From Bacillota bacterium (GTDB taxonomy: Bacteria; Bacillota; Clostridia; Acetivibrionales; DSM-1351): DNA of 64,000 nt. The DNA lies in the NCBI GenBank assembly GCA_023443515.1, contig JAEZUC010000127.1, forward strand, positions 28,633 through 92,632, in the 5' to 3' direction. This document shows positions 53,473 to 62,608 of this stretch, in pieces. Within the stretch, counting starts at the first letter, position 1, and each line of letters opens with the position of its first letter. The translations under genes and the position numbers were made by a program. Below the pieces are notes generated by a model. The model saw only the letters and a list, made by a program, of their open reading frames with translations. It was not told where the DNA came from and searched no databases.

Positions 53473-53542
53473 ATATGTCATTATTGACATATAAAAAATA
53501 CAAGTGTAATATATAACATATTATATGTCATTAATGACATAT
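53473..53542. promoter_or_regulatory. Two PadR operator palindromes
   Basis: ATATGTCATTAATGACATAT (53523-53542) is a perfect 20-base palindrome. ATATGTCATTATTGACATAT (53473-53492) is the same with one mismatch, and the two centres are 50 bases apart. Both match the ATGTCAT-type PadR box. They flank the divergent promoters. Confidence 0.85.
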
Positions 53543-53582
53543 AATCAATTAGTAGTTTGTTATATTTCGGAGGTCAAAAAGT

Positions 53583-54212
53583 ATGAATTCAACTGTACCG
53601 TGTGTAATCACTATTAGTCGTCAATTAGGAAGCGGAGGAGCGTACATAGGACAACAATTAGCAAAAAAGCTTAATATTAGGTACTTTGATAGAGAGATAA
53701 TTTCAAAAGCGGCTAATGAGCTTTCTGTTTCAGAAGAGGATTTGGAATCATTGGATGAGAAAGCAACTTCCGCCTTGAAATCTTGGTTGCAATTATGCCA
53801 ATTCGGTGTAACAGAACCGTATATACCCCCTCAATTATTGCCGACAGACAAAGAGTTGTTCAAAACTGAATCACAAATCATTGAATATATTTCAAATGAG
53901 GGTCCCGCAGTGATTATTGGACGGAGCGGTTCTTATATACTTAAAGAAAAACCAAATCATATCAGTATATTCCTTCATGCAAGTACTGAATTCAGAAAGG
54001 ATAGAATTCTGAAACTGTATAACTTGTCTTTGGAAAACGCTGAAAGAATGATTAAAAGATCTGATGCTGAAAGACAACATCATATTATGAAATTTTCAAA
54101 GGTTGAATGGACAGATTTAAATAATTATGACCTAACCATTGATACCAGTAAAATTGATTTTGATAGCTGTTTGAATCTGATTATCAAATATATAGAGTTA
54201 AAAAATCATTAA
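53583..54212 (+). CDS. Cytidylate kinase-like protein
   Basis: This 209-residue P-loop kinase has 'ITISRQLGSGGAYIGQQLAKKLNIRYFDREI', the cytidylate-kinase-like (PF13189) signature, and 'VIIGRSGSYIL'. It lacks the length and CMP-binding insert of housekeeping Cmk. TCGGAGG precedes the ATG. Its position between PadR operators and a drug exporter suggests a role tied to the exported compound, perhaps phosphorylating a nucleoside-like or other small molecule (inference). Confidence 0.85.
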   Translation: MNSTVPCVITISRQLGSGGAYIGQQLAKKLNIRYFDREIISKAANELSVSEEDLESLDEKATSALKSWLQLCQFGVTEPYIPPQLLPTDKELFKTESQIIEYISNEGPAVIIGRSGSYILKEKPNHISIFLHASTEFRKDRILKLYNLSLENAERMIKRSDAERQHHIMKFSKVEWTDLNNYDLTIDTSKIDFDSCLNLIIKYIELKNH

Positions 54213-54230
54213 TCGTCAGGAGTTATTTAA

Positions 54231-55712
54231 TTGGAAACTAATGAACAAAGTAAATCAAATTACGTATTATTAATGACTGCGTTAGTTACAGGCGCATTCC
54301 TTATGAGTCTTGCTTCTAGTACTATTAACATAGCATTGCCTTTTTTAATGGATCATTTTAATACCAGTCTTGACATGGTGAAGTGGACTATGACAGGCTT
54401 CATGCTGGCAACCGGAATTATGGCACCTATAACCTGCTATTTTGGAGAAAAATTCAGCTATAAAAGAACATACTTAATTTCAATTACAGGATTTACATTA
54501 TGCTCATTATTATGTATAGTATCCTGGAATGTGCAATCCTTGATAGCTTTTCGTATATTACAGGGTATATTTAACGGGTTTGCCGTACCTTCAACAATGT
54601 CAATTATTTATCAGGTTGTACCTAGAGAAAAGCAGGGGTTTTCAATAAGCCTTTGGAGTCTGTCTGCAATGCTTGCCCCTGCATTCGGGCCTACATTAAG
54701 TGGCTGGCTTATACAAATCTTTGATTGGAAAGCAATCTTTTTGATTAATATACCTTTTGGAATAATTGCAATATTTCTAATTATCAAAGCTATTCCATTT
54801 TATAAGTTGAATCCACCTGCCGGTTTTGACTTGTTTGGTTTTACAACATGCTTGGTAGCAAGCCTCTTACTTTTGACAACATTCAGCGAGGCTGCAAAAT
54901 GGGGTTGGACTTCCCTTAAAACTATAATATTTATGGCAGCAGGACTAACAGTTCTGTCACTATTTATAATCCGTGAATTGAAGGCCAAGAATCCTATTCT
55001 TAATCTGAGTATATTTAAAAATAAAGGGTTTACTATCAGTGTTATAATAAGGAGTGTCATTACAATGGGCCTCTATGCCGGGTCATTACTGACTCCGTTA
55101 TTCTTACAAAACGCTCAACATGTGTCGGCTTTGGATGCCGGATTGATTCTGCTTCCATCTTCACTGGTTATGGCATTAAGCATGCTTATTGTCGGAAAAC
55201 TATGCAACCGTATTGACCCCAGGATATTTGTTATAGCAGGAGTAATTTCAATGGCAGTGGGATCATATTTACTGTCTAGATTAACCTTGGATAGTAGTCA
55301 TACTTATGTAGTATTATGCATGATGCTCCGTAATGTCGGGATAGCTTTTGCAACTTCACCTGTAACTAACATCGGCATGTCATCTTTGGATAGAAAACTT
55401 GTCGGTAACGGTTCATCTGTAAACAATTGGGTGACACAAAGTATCGGCTGTCTATCAATAGGTATTTTTACATCATTATTGACTTTTAAGGCAAAACAGC
55501 ATGCTGTTGACCTTGTAAAAACAGGTGATGCTTTAAAACTCAGCAAGGAATTAATAAGTGATAAATCATTTGTAATGGGTATAAATGATGTTTATTTCAT
55601 ATCTATGGTTATTGTTCTGATTGCGGTACCTATCTGTTTCTTGTTGAAAAAAAGTAACTCTCATCAGAAGAAATCTGCACCTGTCAGCACCAATGTAACA
55701 GCTGCTGAATAA
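54231..55712 (+). CDS. MFS transporter, DHA2 family (drug:H+ antiporter)
   Basis: This 493-residue protein with about 14 transmembrane helices belongs to the EmrB/QacA (DHA2) group. It has 'LPFLMDHFNTSLDMVKWTMTGFMLATGIMAPI' in the first helices and motif C-like 'MLAPAFGPTLSGWLIQ'. TTG 54231 follows AGGAG. It is co-transcribed with the kinase and under the PadR operators, typical of an inducible multidrug exporter. Confidence 0.92.
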   Translation: METNEQSKSNYVLLMTALVTGAFLMSLASSTINIALPFLMDHFNTSLDMVKWTMTGFMLATGIMAPITCYFGEKFSYKRTYLISITGFTLCSLLCIVSWNVQSLIAFRILQGIFNGFAVPSTMSIIYQVVPREKQGFSISLWSLSAMLAPAFGPTLSGWLIQIFDWKAIFLINIPFGIIAIFLIIKAIPFYKLNPPAGFDLFGFTTCLVASLLLLTTFSEAAKWGWTSLKTIIFMAAGLTVLSLFIIRELKAKNPILNLSIFKNKGFTISVIIRSVITMGLYAGSLLTPLFLQNAQHVSALDAGLILLPSSLVMALSMLIVGKLCNRIDPRIFVIAGVISMAVGSYLLSRLTLDSSHTYVVLCMMLRNVGIAFATSPVTNIGMSSLDRKLVGNGSSVNNWVTQSIGCLSIGIFTSLLTFKAKQHAVDLVKTGDALKLSKELISDKSFVMGINDVYFISMVIVLIAVPICFLLKKSNSHQKKSAPVSTNVTAAE

Positions 55713-55756
55713 ACGGATATCAAGAGGTAAAGTCCTTCTGTTGTATTTGTAAATGG

Positions 55757-55785
55757 TTGACAAGTATACCTCTAATAAGTATATT
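55757..55785 (+). promoter_or_regulatory. Sigma-A promoter of the pantothenate operon
   Basis: TTGACA (55757-55762) and TATATT (55780-55785) are 17 bases apart, about 50 bases before the first gene. Confidence 0.75.
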
Positions 55786-55836
55786 ATACATATAATATAG
55801 TTAAAAACATTCAACAAAATACTGAGGTTACTTGTA

Positions 55837-56682
55837 ATGAAGGTAGGATTTATTGGAGCGGGAAAAGTGGGTAACACTCTGGGAAAGTACTTTGAACAAA
55901 ATAACATTGAACTGACAGGGTATTATGATACTGACATAAATGTGGCGCTGGAAGCAGCAGATTTTACACGGTCTGGAATGTATACATCACTTAGCGAGCT
56001 TGTTAAAAGCAGTGATATGATATTTATTACAACCACGGACAGTACTATAGAAAATGTATGGGGAGATGTAAAAGAGCTGTCTATAGAAAATAAAATATTC
56101 TGTCATTGTTCAGGAGCATTATCATCAGATATATTTAAAGGGATCGAGGAGAAAGGAGCATTTGGATATTCAATCCATCCTCTTTTTTCGTGTAGTAGCA
56201 AAACCTCCTCATATAAAAACCTTTATGATGCTTTGATAACAATTGAAGGAAGCAAGGAACGATTGTTGGAAGTTGAGGAATTGTTTAAAGGGCTTGGAAA
56301 CAAAACCAAAATCATTGATTCCAGCCAAAAAATTAAATATCATGCAGCGGCTGTTTTTGCTAGCAATCAGACTATTGCCCTTGCCGGACAGGCAGCAGAC
56401 ATTTTGGAGCAATGTGGTTTTACCCGGTATGAAGCAATAAAATCAATTCTTTTTCTAATGGGACATGCCATTGAAAATATTGAAATACAAGGATTAGCAG
56501 AGGCGTTGACAGGGCCTGTGGAGCGTAATGATATAGTGACAGTACAAAAGCATCTTCAGGTTTTATCAGAGGAAGAAAAAAGAATATATATTTCATTATC
56601 AAGAAAATTAGTAGAAATAGCTAAAGTAAAAAACCCTGAAAAAAATTACGATGAATTTAAAAACCTTTTAGGGCATAATTAA
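55837..56682 (+). CDS. panG: DUF2520 Rossmann-fold oxidoreductase, ketopantoate reductase candidate (PanG-like)
   Basis: This 281-residue protein has 'MKVGFIGAGKVGNTLGKYFEQ' (NADP-binding), 'FCHCSGALSSD' and 'YHAAAVFASNQTIALAGQAADILEQCGF', the DUF2520 core. An alternative ketopantoate reductase, PanG, belongs to this family (established for a few bacteria, as I recall). It heads the operon with panB, panC and panD, no panE is seen, so ketopantoate reduction is the natural role here. Confidence 0.75.
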   Translation: MKVGFIGAGKVGNTLGKYFEQNNIELTGYYDTDINVALEAADFTRSGMYTSLSELVKSSDMIFITTTDSTIENVWGDVKELSIENKIFCHCSGALSSDIFKGIEEKGAFGYSIHPLFSCSSKTSSYKNLYDALITIEGSKERLLEVEELFKGLGNKTKIIDSSQKIKYHAAAVFASNQTIALAGQAADILEQCGFTRYEAIKSILFLMGHAIENIEIQGLAEALTGPVERNDIVTVQKHLQVLSEEEKRIYISLSRKLVEIAKVKNPEKNYDEFKNLLGHN

Positions 56683-56707
56683 GTAGAAGCGATAGGGGCG
56701 TTATGTA

Positions 56708-57565
56708 ATGACAATAGAAGGGAATAGATTGAAAAATACAGCTGAATCAATTCAGAATCAGAAAAGAAACTGCGATAAAATCAGTATGCTGACAGCTTAT
56801 GATTATTCTACAGCAAAATTGATGGATGAAGCAGGAGTTAATTGTATTCTGGTAGGGGACTCCCTGGGAATGGTTATGCTTGGATATGAGAATACGTTAT
56901 CGGTTACCATGGAGGACATGATACATCATACAGCAGCTGTTGCAAGAGGATGTAAGTATGCATTTATTGTTGCAGATATGCCTTTCATGTCATATCAGAC
57001 ATCTGTATATGATGCGGTTGTAAATGCAGGGAGGTTGATAAAGGAAGGGAATGCTCATGCAGTAAAGCTTGAAGGGGGCAAAGAAGTATGTCCCCAGATA
57101 AAGGCTATTGTTGAAGCAAAAATACCTTTAGTAGCACATTTAGGTATGACACCACAATCCATAAATTCTTTCGGTGGATTCAGGGTACAGGGTAAAGATG
57201 AAACGACTGCCCTGAAACTAATTGATGATGCCAAAGCTGTCGAAGCTGCAGGTGCAACTGCCGTTGTACTGGAATGTGTTCCGGCAGAGCTTTCAAAAAT
57301 TATAACAAAAAAGCTTTCCATACCCACAATTGGAATAGGTGCAGGAAAGTACTGCGATGGACAAGTATTGGTATATCAGGATATGCTAGGTATTTATTCA
57401 GATATTGCCCCTAAATTTGTAAAGAAATACGCCGATTTAGGCTCAGAAATGAAATCGGCATTTAAAAGATATATTAGTGAAATAAAGGACTCAACTTTCC
57501 CCGAACTTGAACATTCCTATAAGATAGGTGAAGCAATTATTGAGAAGTTGATTTCGGAGGATTAG
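56708..57565 (+). CDS. panB: 3-methyl-2-oxobutanoate hydroxymethyltransferase
   Basis: This 285-residue PanB has 'KISMLTAYDYSTAKLMDEAGVNCILVGDSLGMVMLGYENT' with the metal-binding Asp residues, 'VKLEGG', 'AHLGMTPQSI' and 'IGIGAGKYCDGQVLV'. It makes ketopantoate from 2-oxoisovalerate and methylene-tetrahydrofolate. ATG 56708 is in the usual operon position. Confidence 0.96.
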   Translation: MTIEGNRLKNTAESIQNQKRNCDKISMLTAYDYSTAKLMDEAGVNCILVGDSLGMVMLGYENTLSVTMEDMIHHTAAVARGCKYAFIVADMPFMSYQTSVYDAVVNAGRLIKEGNAHAVKLEGGKEVCPQIKAIVEAKIPLVAHLGMTPQSINSFGGFRVQGKDETTALKLIDDAKAVEAAGATAVVLECVPAELSKIITKKLSIPTIGIGAGKYCDGQVLVYQDMLGIYSDIAPKFVKKYADLGSEMKSAFKRYISEIKDSTFPELEHSYKIGEAIIEKLISED

Positions 57566-57568
57566 ACC

Positions 57569-58414
57569 ATGAAATTAGTCAAGACGATAAATGAAATTAA
57601 AAACATAGTAAAAGATTGGAAAAAACAAGGCTTATCTATAGGTTTCGTTCCTACCATGGGTTATTTGCATGAAGGTCATGGAAGCCTTATTACAAAAGCC
57701 CGGGAAAATTCAAAAGTAGTTGTAAGTATTTTTGTTAATCCCATGCAGTTCGGGCCTACAGAAGATTTGGACAAGTATCCCAGAGACTTGGAAAAGGACA
57801 AAAAGTATTGTGAGGAGTTGGGCGTGGATGTTATATTCAACCCAGAACCGGGAGAGATGTATCCTGAGGATTTTTGTACTTCCGTAGATATGTCACTCCT
57901 TACAGAGGAATTGTGCGGGCTTAGCCGTCCGGTACATTTTAAGGGAGTATGCACGGTCGTAAATAAACTTCTGAATATTGTAGATCCTGACAAAGCTTAT
58001 TTTGGAGAGAAGGATGCACAACAGCTTGCCGTTATAAAGAGAATGGTAAGGGATTTGAACATGGATGTTGAAATCATTGGATGCCCAATTGTCCGTGAAA
58101 ATGACGGTCTTGCAAAAAGCTCAAGAAATATGTATCTGAACAGTGAAGAAAGAAGAGCGGCATTGTCACTAAGCAAATCAATCTTAGCTGGTAAGGATAT
58201 GGTTAAAAAAGGGTGCAGGGAAGCGGAAATTATACTCAAGAATATGGAAGACATTATAAATATGGAGCCTTTGGCAAGAATAGATTATTTAAAAGCAGTA
58301 GATGCCATGACAATGCAGCAGGTTGACACCATAGACAGACCTGTTCTTATAGCAATGGCGGTTAATATAGGAAATGTCAGACTAATTGACAATTTTTCTT
58401 TTATACCCGATTAA
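57569..58414 (+). CDS. panC: Pantothenate synthetase
   Basis: This 281-residue PanC has 'GFVPTMGYLHEGHGSLI' (HxGH), 'VVSIFVNPMQFGPTEDLDKYPR', 'FGEKDAQQLAVIKRMV' and 'SSRNMYL'. It joins pantoate and beta-alanine with ATP. CGGAGG precedes the ATG three bases after the panB stop. Confidence 0.97.
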   Translation: MKLVKTINEIKNIVKDWKKQGLSIGFVPTMGYLHEGHGSLITKARENSKVVVSIFVNPMQFGPTEDLDKYPRDLEKDKKYCEELGVDVIFNPEPGEMYPEDFCTSVDMSLLTEELCGLSRPVHFKGVCTVVNKLLNIVDPDKAYFGEKDAQQLAVIKRMVRDLNMDVEIIGCPIVRENDGLAKSSRNMYLNSEERRAALSLSKSILAGKDMVKKGCREAEIILKNMEDIINMEPLARIDYLKAVDAMTMQQVDTIDRPVLIAMAVNIGNVRLIDNFSFIPD

Positions 58415-58447
58415 ACAATCTGATTTATTTTATAAGAGGTGTGAGGT

Positions 58448-58840
58448 ATGAATATTACATTATTAAGTGGAAAAATCCATAGAGCTACTGTGACGCAGGC
58501 AGAATTAAACTATGTGGGAAGTATTACAATAGATGTAGAACTCTTAGAAGCAGCGGGGATCATGGAGTATGAAAAAGTCTGCGTAGTAAATATTAATAAC
58601 GGCAACAGGCTGGAGACATATACCATTGCAGGAGAGAAGGGTTCAGGGACGATATGTCTTAACGGAGCAGCTGCCAGGAATGCACAAGTAGGTGATAAAG
58701 TCATTATTATGGCATATGCTCAGATGACCAGGGAAGAAGCCCTGAACCATAAACCCAATGTAGTATTTGTTGACGATAATAATAACATTAAGTGTAGAAC
58801 AAATATTGAAAAGCACGGTCAGATATTGAGTAAACTTTAA
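58448..58840 (+). CDS. panD: Aspartate 1-decarboxylase
   Basis: This 130-residue pyruvoyl enzyme has the self-cleavage site Gly24-Ser25 in 'ELNYVGSITID', and 'TYTIAGEKGSGTICLNGAAAR' and 'VIIMAYAQM'. The proenzyme is split at the Gly-Ser bond to form the pyruvoyl group, and the mature enzyme makes beta-alanine from aspartate. The ATG follows an AGAGGTGTGAGG region. Confidence 0.96.
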   Translation: MNITLLSGKIHRATVTQAELNYVGSITIDVELLEAAGIMEYEKVCVVNINNGNRLETYTIAGEKGSGTICLNGAAARNAQVGDKVIIMAYAQMTREEALNHKPNVVFVDDNNNIKCRTNIEKHGQILSKL

Positions 58841-58866
58841 AAAGGTTATTTTTAAACCTGTGCTCA

Positions 58867-58923
58867 GAGTATAAATTGTGCCAATGGAAGCTTGGTAGCA
58901 ATCATTGGTATAATTTTATACTC
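58867..58923. terminator. Long imperfect hairpin between panD and the lipoprotein gene
   Basis: gagtataaattgtgccaatg (58867-58886) and cattggtataattttatactc (58903-58923) are near-complete inverted repeats around a 16-base loop. It lies between convergent genes and could be a bidirectional terminator. No strong T-run follows, so this is tentative. Confidence 0.5.
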
Positions 58924-58965
58924 CAAATTAATATAAGCATGAAAAGAGATTTGTAATCCAATTAA

Positions 58966-59652
58966 TTAATATTTTTCCGGCTTAATCATTAAGACTATTT
59001 CTTTTACATTTTGATTTTTATCTATTGTAAATAATAACTCCATATCTTTAAATCCATAGACTATATCTACAATTCCATCTGAGTTTGACATCTCTCCACA
59101 TCCGTAAGCGTTATACACATTTTCTAATTTGGAACCAATAGCAATTCCTCTTGCGGTCTTAAAAATAGAATTTTTTAGTGTTATTTGAGTTATGTAATAC
59201 TCATCGAAATTTCTATTTTTAAGGTTATAATTTAGATTTGAAGCATATAAATCGAAATCAGGATATTTATGCATATAAGTTTTATAAGTATACTCACCAG
59301 AGATTGTTTCTCCAACGTAGTTGTTATCAATCTTCTCTTCAGATTTGTGATATTTAAAGTCCTTAAAAGGAGAATCCAATTTTATACTATTGATACCATC
59401 GGATACTATAAAATCAGATGCTTTTATTGGTTCAATATCTATTTTTGCTGAGTTTACAGAATGCGTACTATTAAAGTTTTCAGATGATATATCTGCAGGT
59501 GTATTATTTGTTTCTTCGTTTGTTTTAATCTTTGGTGTTGTAGCTTGCTGCATATCTAAGTTCCACTTACTGCTATCCATAGATGGCTTATTATCACACC
59601 CACATATTGTAATACTCGTAACTATCAACATAAACATTACTAACTTTTTCAT
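58966..59652 (-). CDS. Lipoprotein of unknown function
   Basis: This lipoprotein of about 228 residues has a signal peptide 'MKKLVMFMLIVTSITICGC' with the lipobox Cys, a low-complexity Asn/Thr/Ser linker, and a C-terminal domain with 'TARGIAIGSKLENVYNAYG' and 'DIVYGFKDMELLFTI'. ATG 59652 follows AAAGGTGA. The domain pattern recurs in Firmicute lipoproteins without a known role. It is anchored outside the cell and lies downstream of the DUF4157 effector-like gene on the same strand. Confidence 0.8.
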   Translation of the reverse strand: MKKLVMFMLIVTSITICGCDNKPSMDSSKWNLDMQQATTPKIKTNEETNNTPADISSENFNSTHSVNSAKIDIEPIKASDFIVSDGINSIKLDSPFKDFKYHKSEEKIDNNYVGETISGEYTYKTYMHKYPDFDLYASNLNYNLKNRNFDEYYITQITLKNSIFKTARGIAIGSKLENVYNAYGCGEMSNSDGIVDIVYGFKDMELLFTIDKNQNVKEIVLMIKPEKY

Positions 59653-59730
59653 TGACAATCACCTTTCTGGTTATTTTTACTTAAATTTTTCTCTGCTTAA
59701 TCCCAGGATAATTATAACAAAAACAAATCC

Positions 59731-61338
59731 TTACTTATATACTGGAATATCAAACTTTAAAGAAGCACTAGGAAAAGAATCGTACATTTTCTTAAGACTT
59801 GAAGTTTGATTAACAGCCCATGCTATATCTGTGGCATATTGATGCTCACCGGGTGAAGCAGGGTTCCATCGCATTTTGTACAATGTATTTTGGCTTTGTG
59901 AAGAACTATTTATATAGTTTTTAGATATCCATTCAGCACCACCATCAATAGCTTTATCTATCGAAGTCCATTTCATTTTATATGCATATTTGGAACCTTC
60001 ACCTACAGGATCTTTGTCAGTGGCATTGATGCCATACATATTATAAACTACTACTCCTTTTACCTTGACCCCTTTGGCTAGTTCACTTGTGCCATTACCT
60101 GTTTCAAGTGCTGAATGTGATGCTAAGTACACCTCGCTAACTTTATATTTCTTTGCTGCGTCCAAATAAGTCTTTGCATGACCAGAAAGAACTCCTTTAT
60201 TTGATAAGAATTTTGTCATTTCTTTCTCACTTATATCAGCAGATGCCGATAAATCAAGGAATTGGTATTTACTTACATCATCATTAAAGTTTCTTGGATC
60301 TAAATATTTCTTTACCTGTTCGGTTCCCGCATCAACCCATTTACCGTTCTTTTGTGTTTGAGGTTTTGCACTTAGGTTCATCTGCTTATTTAATGAATCT
60401 TGTAAGCTTACATCATATCTACTAACTTTTATTCCTTGGGCATAAAGTGGATCTGTGTACCAGCCAGAAGTTAAATAACCTGCAATTTCACCGGTATTAT
60501 TGCATAATGCATATTTCAAAGTTTTACTATATACAATTGCCATAGCTTTTGGCGCGGTTTCACTCCAATCTTTTCCATAACCATCTTTGCTATTAATTAT
60601 TTTATAGTTTTTTGTTTGTTGATTGTATATTACTTTTTTGCCGATCTTGGAAGCAGTATCTTTCTTTTGTATAACATTACCTGTATAAAGACTTAATTTT
60701 GAAGATTTCTTAAGTTGCAAGGTTCTGCTTTGTGAAACTTCTCTTTCTGCTCTTCTGCCCATAACATCTGCTTCTTTTTCAAGACCTTCATTGCCATTAA
60801 CAAGTACTCCTGTTTTCATTTGTAAGGTGGGTTTTACTCTTCCCTGTTTTTGCTGCACACTATGCCAACCTTCATGAGGAAGAAACTTTTCATGGCCGGG
60901 TGCGATATGAATATTATTTCCTTGAGTATAAGCTAAAGCACCTACATCCTTAGGTTTATTTGAATTATAGTGTACCTGAACATCTGAAAGATCAATATTC
61001 GAGAGTGATTCAAGTCCTTCTTTCAGTTGGATAGGCAGACCCGATGAGGAATTTCCTCCTGATATGGATTGAATCTCCTTCGTTTTATCTTCTGACTTAG
61101 ACCCATTTTCATTATGGATCCGATCCATTAGCCGTTGAACTGCTTGGTTCCCAATCGTATGTTGAAGTTGTACTACATCTTTTTGTGTCATCGATTCAGG
61201 GTTTATTTTGATACGCTGAATTATCTCCATCGGGTGTTGCTGTTTAATATTTCGCCTATTAGGAGACTTTGCCTTTTGCAATACACCTCCTTTGTTTTGT
61301 GTTTTTTCCTGCTTTTTGATATCTGCTTTTGCATACAT
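59731..61338 (-). CDS. DUF4157-glucosaminidase fusion (injection-system/polymorphic-toxin effector candidate)
   Basis: This protein of about 535 residues (ATG 61338 after GGAGGAG) lacks a signal peptide and begins with a basic Gln/Lys-rich segment. Residues about 110-180 form a DUF4157-like zinc-peptidase domain ('VQVHYNS', 'AYTQGNNIHIAPGHEKFLPHEGWHSVQQ' with the HExxH-type HEGWH, 'PTLQM'). After a spacer, the last 250 residues resemble N-acetylglucosaminidases of the LytG/FlgJ type, with the catalytic Glu in 'ASHSALETGNGTSELAKG' and 'YNMYGINATD'. DUF4157 is associated with eCIS and polymorphic effectors, so a cell-wall-degrading effector is likely. Confidence 0.8.
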   Translation of the reverse strand: MYAKADIKKQEKTQNKGGVLQKAKSPNRRNIKQQHPMEIIQRIKINPESMTQKDVVQLQHTIGNQAVQRLMDRIHNENGSKSEDKTKEIQSISGGNSSSGLPIQLKEGLESLSNIDLSDVQVHYNSNKPKDVGALAYTQGNNIHIAPGHEKFLPHEGWHSVQQKQGRVKPTLQMKTGVLVNGNEGLEKEADVMGRRAEREVSQSRTLQLKKSSKLSLYTGNVIQKKDTASKIGKKVIYNQQTKNYKIINSKDGYGKDWSETAPKAMAIVYSKTLKYALCNNTGEIAGYLTSGWYTDPLYAQGIKVSRYDVSLQDSLNKQMNLSAKPQTQKNGKWVDAGTEQVKKYLDPRNFNDDVSKYQFLDLSASADISEKEMTKFLSNKGVLSGHAKTYLDAAKKYKVSEVYLASHSALETGNGTSELAKGVKVKGVVVYNMYGINATDKDPVGEGSKYAYKMKWTSIDKAIDGGAEWISKNYINSSSQSQNTLYKMRWNPASPGEHQYATDIAWAVNQTSSLKKMYDSFPSASLKFDIPVYK

Positions 61339-61512
61339 AATATATCTCCTCCATTGTAACATTATTCAAACAATCATGGGTAAAAATTACAATACAGTAT
61401 TTATCGAATTAGGTAAAATGTGGTAATAAATTACAACCGAATAGTATAAATAAAATAGTATTTATAAATTTTTCAAGAAAACAAAAAAGAGACTAGAAAA
61501 TATCCCGTCTGT

Positions 61513-61720
61513 GAAGAAGAGCCTGTGAAATATGCATTGAAAGACTTACTTGGAGGCACTATTCAGCAAATGCTCAAGGTTGAAGTGGATATTGATGTTC
61601 CTCAGGATCTTGGACCTTCATTTGGGTCAAAAATGCTTAAAAAAGCGTCAGAAAGGTATTTCTGGAATTGATGATAAAATCATATCAATGTATGCCAAGG
61701 GTACTAAGACAGATATCTGA
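61513..61720 (+). pseudogene. Remnant of an IS256-family transposase
   Basis: Two reading frames together recall the N-terminal part of IS256-family transposases. One frame gives 'EEPVKYALKDLLGGTIQQMLKVEVDIDVPQDLG' and ends at TGA 61669-61671. The other gives 'KGISGIDDKIISMYAKGTKTDI' and ends at TGA 61718-61720. The typical DEHLGY region and everything downstream are missing, so a deletion and a frameshift have occurred. The 415-base gap (61339-61753) holds nothing else that I can name. Confidence 0.7.
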
Positions 61721-61753
61721 ACAGAGGTGTTAAAACAGAAAGAACTTTTAATA

Positions 61754-62464
61754 CTATTCAAATTCAGTATAACCCATGGCATTGTAATCGGCTACAGTAA
61801 TTGTAATTTTTACTTTGAGATTATGGTCTTTTTGAAATTTAAGCAGGGCTTCTTTCAAATCATCCTCGTATATACCTGATTCATATCCATTAAAATATCC
61901 CAGTTGTTTTAGTCTTTCCTGAACAGCTAAAACATCTGACCCCCTGTCACCGGGCTTCAGATTTCTAAACCCTGTACCAAAAGGTCCGAATGGTCCGTTT
62001 CGGATAACAACGGCTGTTCCTAAAGGAACTATATTGTACAGCTCTTTTATGTCCTTGTTATACATACGTATGCACCCATGACTTGCCGGCCTTCCAATTG
62101 AAGCTTCGTTCTTGGTACCATGAATCCCGTAATTCCCCCATCTGACATTCAGACCTAGCCACCTTCCTCCAAAGCCTTTTCCCCACTGGCTCTTATCAAC
62201 TATTTTCCATTCCCCTATAGGAGAGGGCCAGCCTGGTTTTCCCGATGCAATAGGGTATTTCTTTATACATTTTTCATTTTCAAATAAATAAAGTGTTTTT
62301 TCATCTATATGTACCAATATCAGAAATTGTTGTTGGTTATTAGTTGCATGCCTTGTAAAACTTCCTTTTATAACGTAAGTGTTAACTGCAAGGAACAAAG
62401 CAATAGAAATTATAAAAAGTGTAAAGATACAGAATATTCTGTTTTTATTTATGAATTTAAGCAT
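61754..62464 (-). CDS. L,D-transpeptidase (YkuD) with peptidoglycan-binding domain
   Basis: This 236-residue membrane-anchored protein has an N-terminal hydrophobic segment ('FCIFTLFIISIALFLAV'). A YkuD catalytic domain follows with 'LGLNVRWGNYGIHGTKNEASIGRPASHGCIRMYN' (active His and Cys). The C-terminal peptidoglycan-binding repeat is 'GDRGSDVLAVQERLKQLGYFNGYESGIYEDDLKEALLKFQKDHNL'. It makes 3-3 crosslinks in peptidoglycan. AGGAGGGAG precedes the ATG. Confidence 0.93.
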   Translation of the reverse strand: MLKFINKNRIFCIFTLFIISIALFLAVNTYVIKGSFTRHATNNQQQFLILVHIDEKTLYLFENEKCIKKYPIASGKPGWPSPIGEWKIVDKSQWGKGFGGRWLGLNVRWGNYGIHGTKNEASIGRPASHGCIRMYNKDIKELYNIVPLGTAVVIRNGPFGPFGTGFRNLKPGDRGSDVLAVQERLKQLGYFNGYESGIYEDDLKEALLKFQKDHNLKVKITITVADYNAMGYTEFE

Positions 62465-62608
62465 ACAAAATCTCCCTCCTAAAAAATATATGCGGGATTG
62501 CCTAATGTAAGAATGGGAGTCTTAAATAATAGTAAAAACACCACCGTATACACATGTATGTAAATGCACATAATATTTAAATACAAAATTATGAATGAGT
62601 GGTTTATC

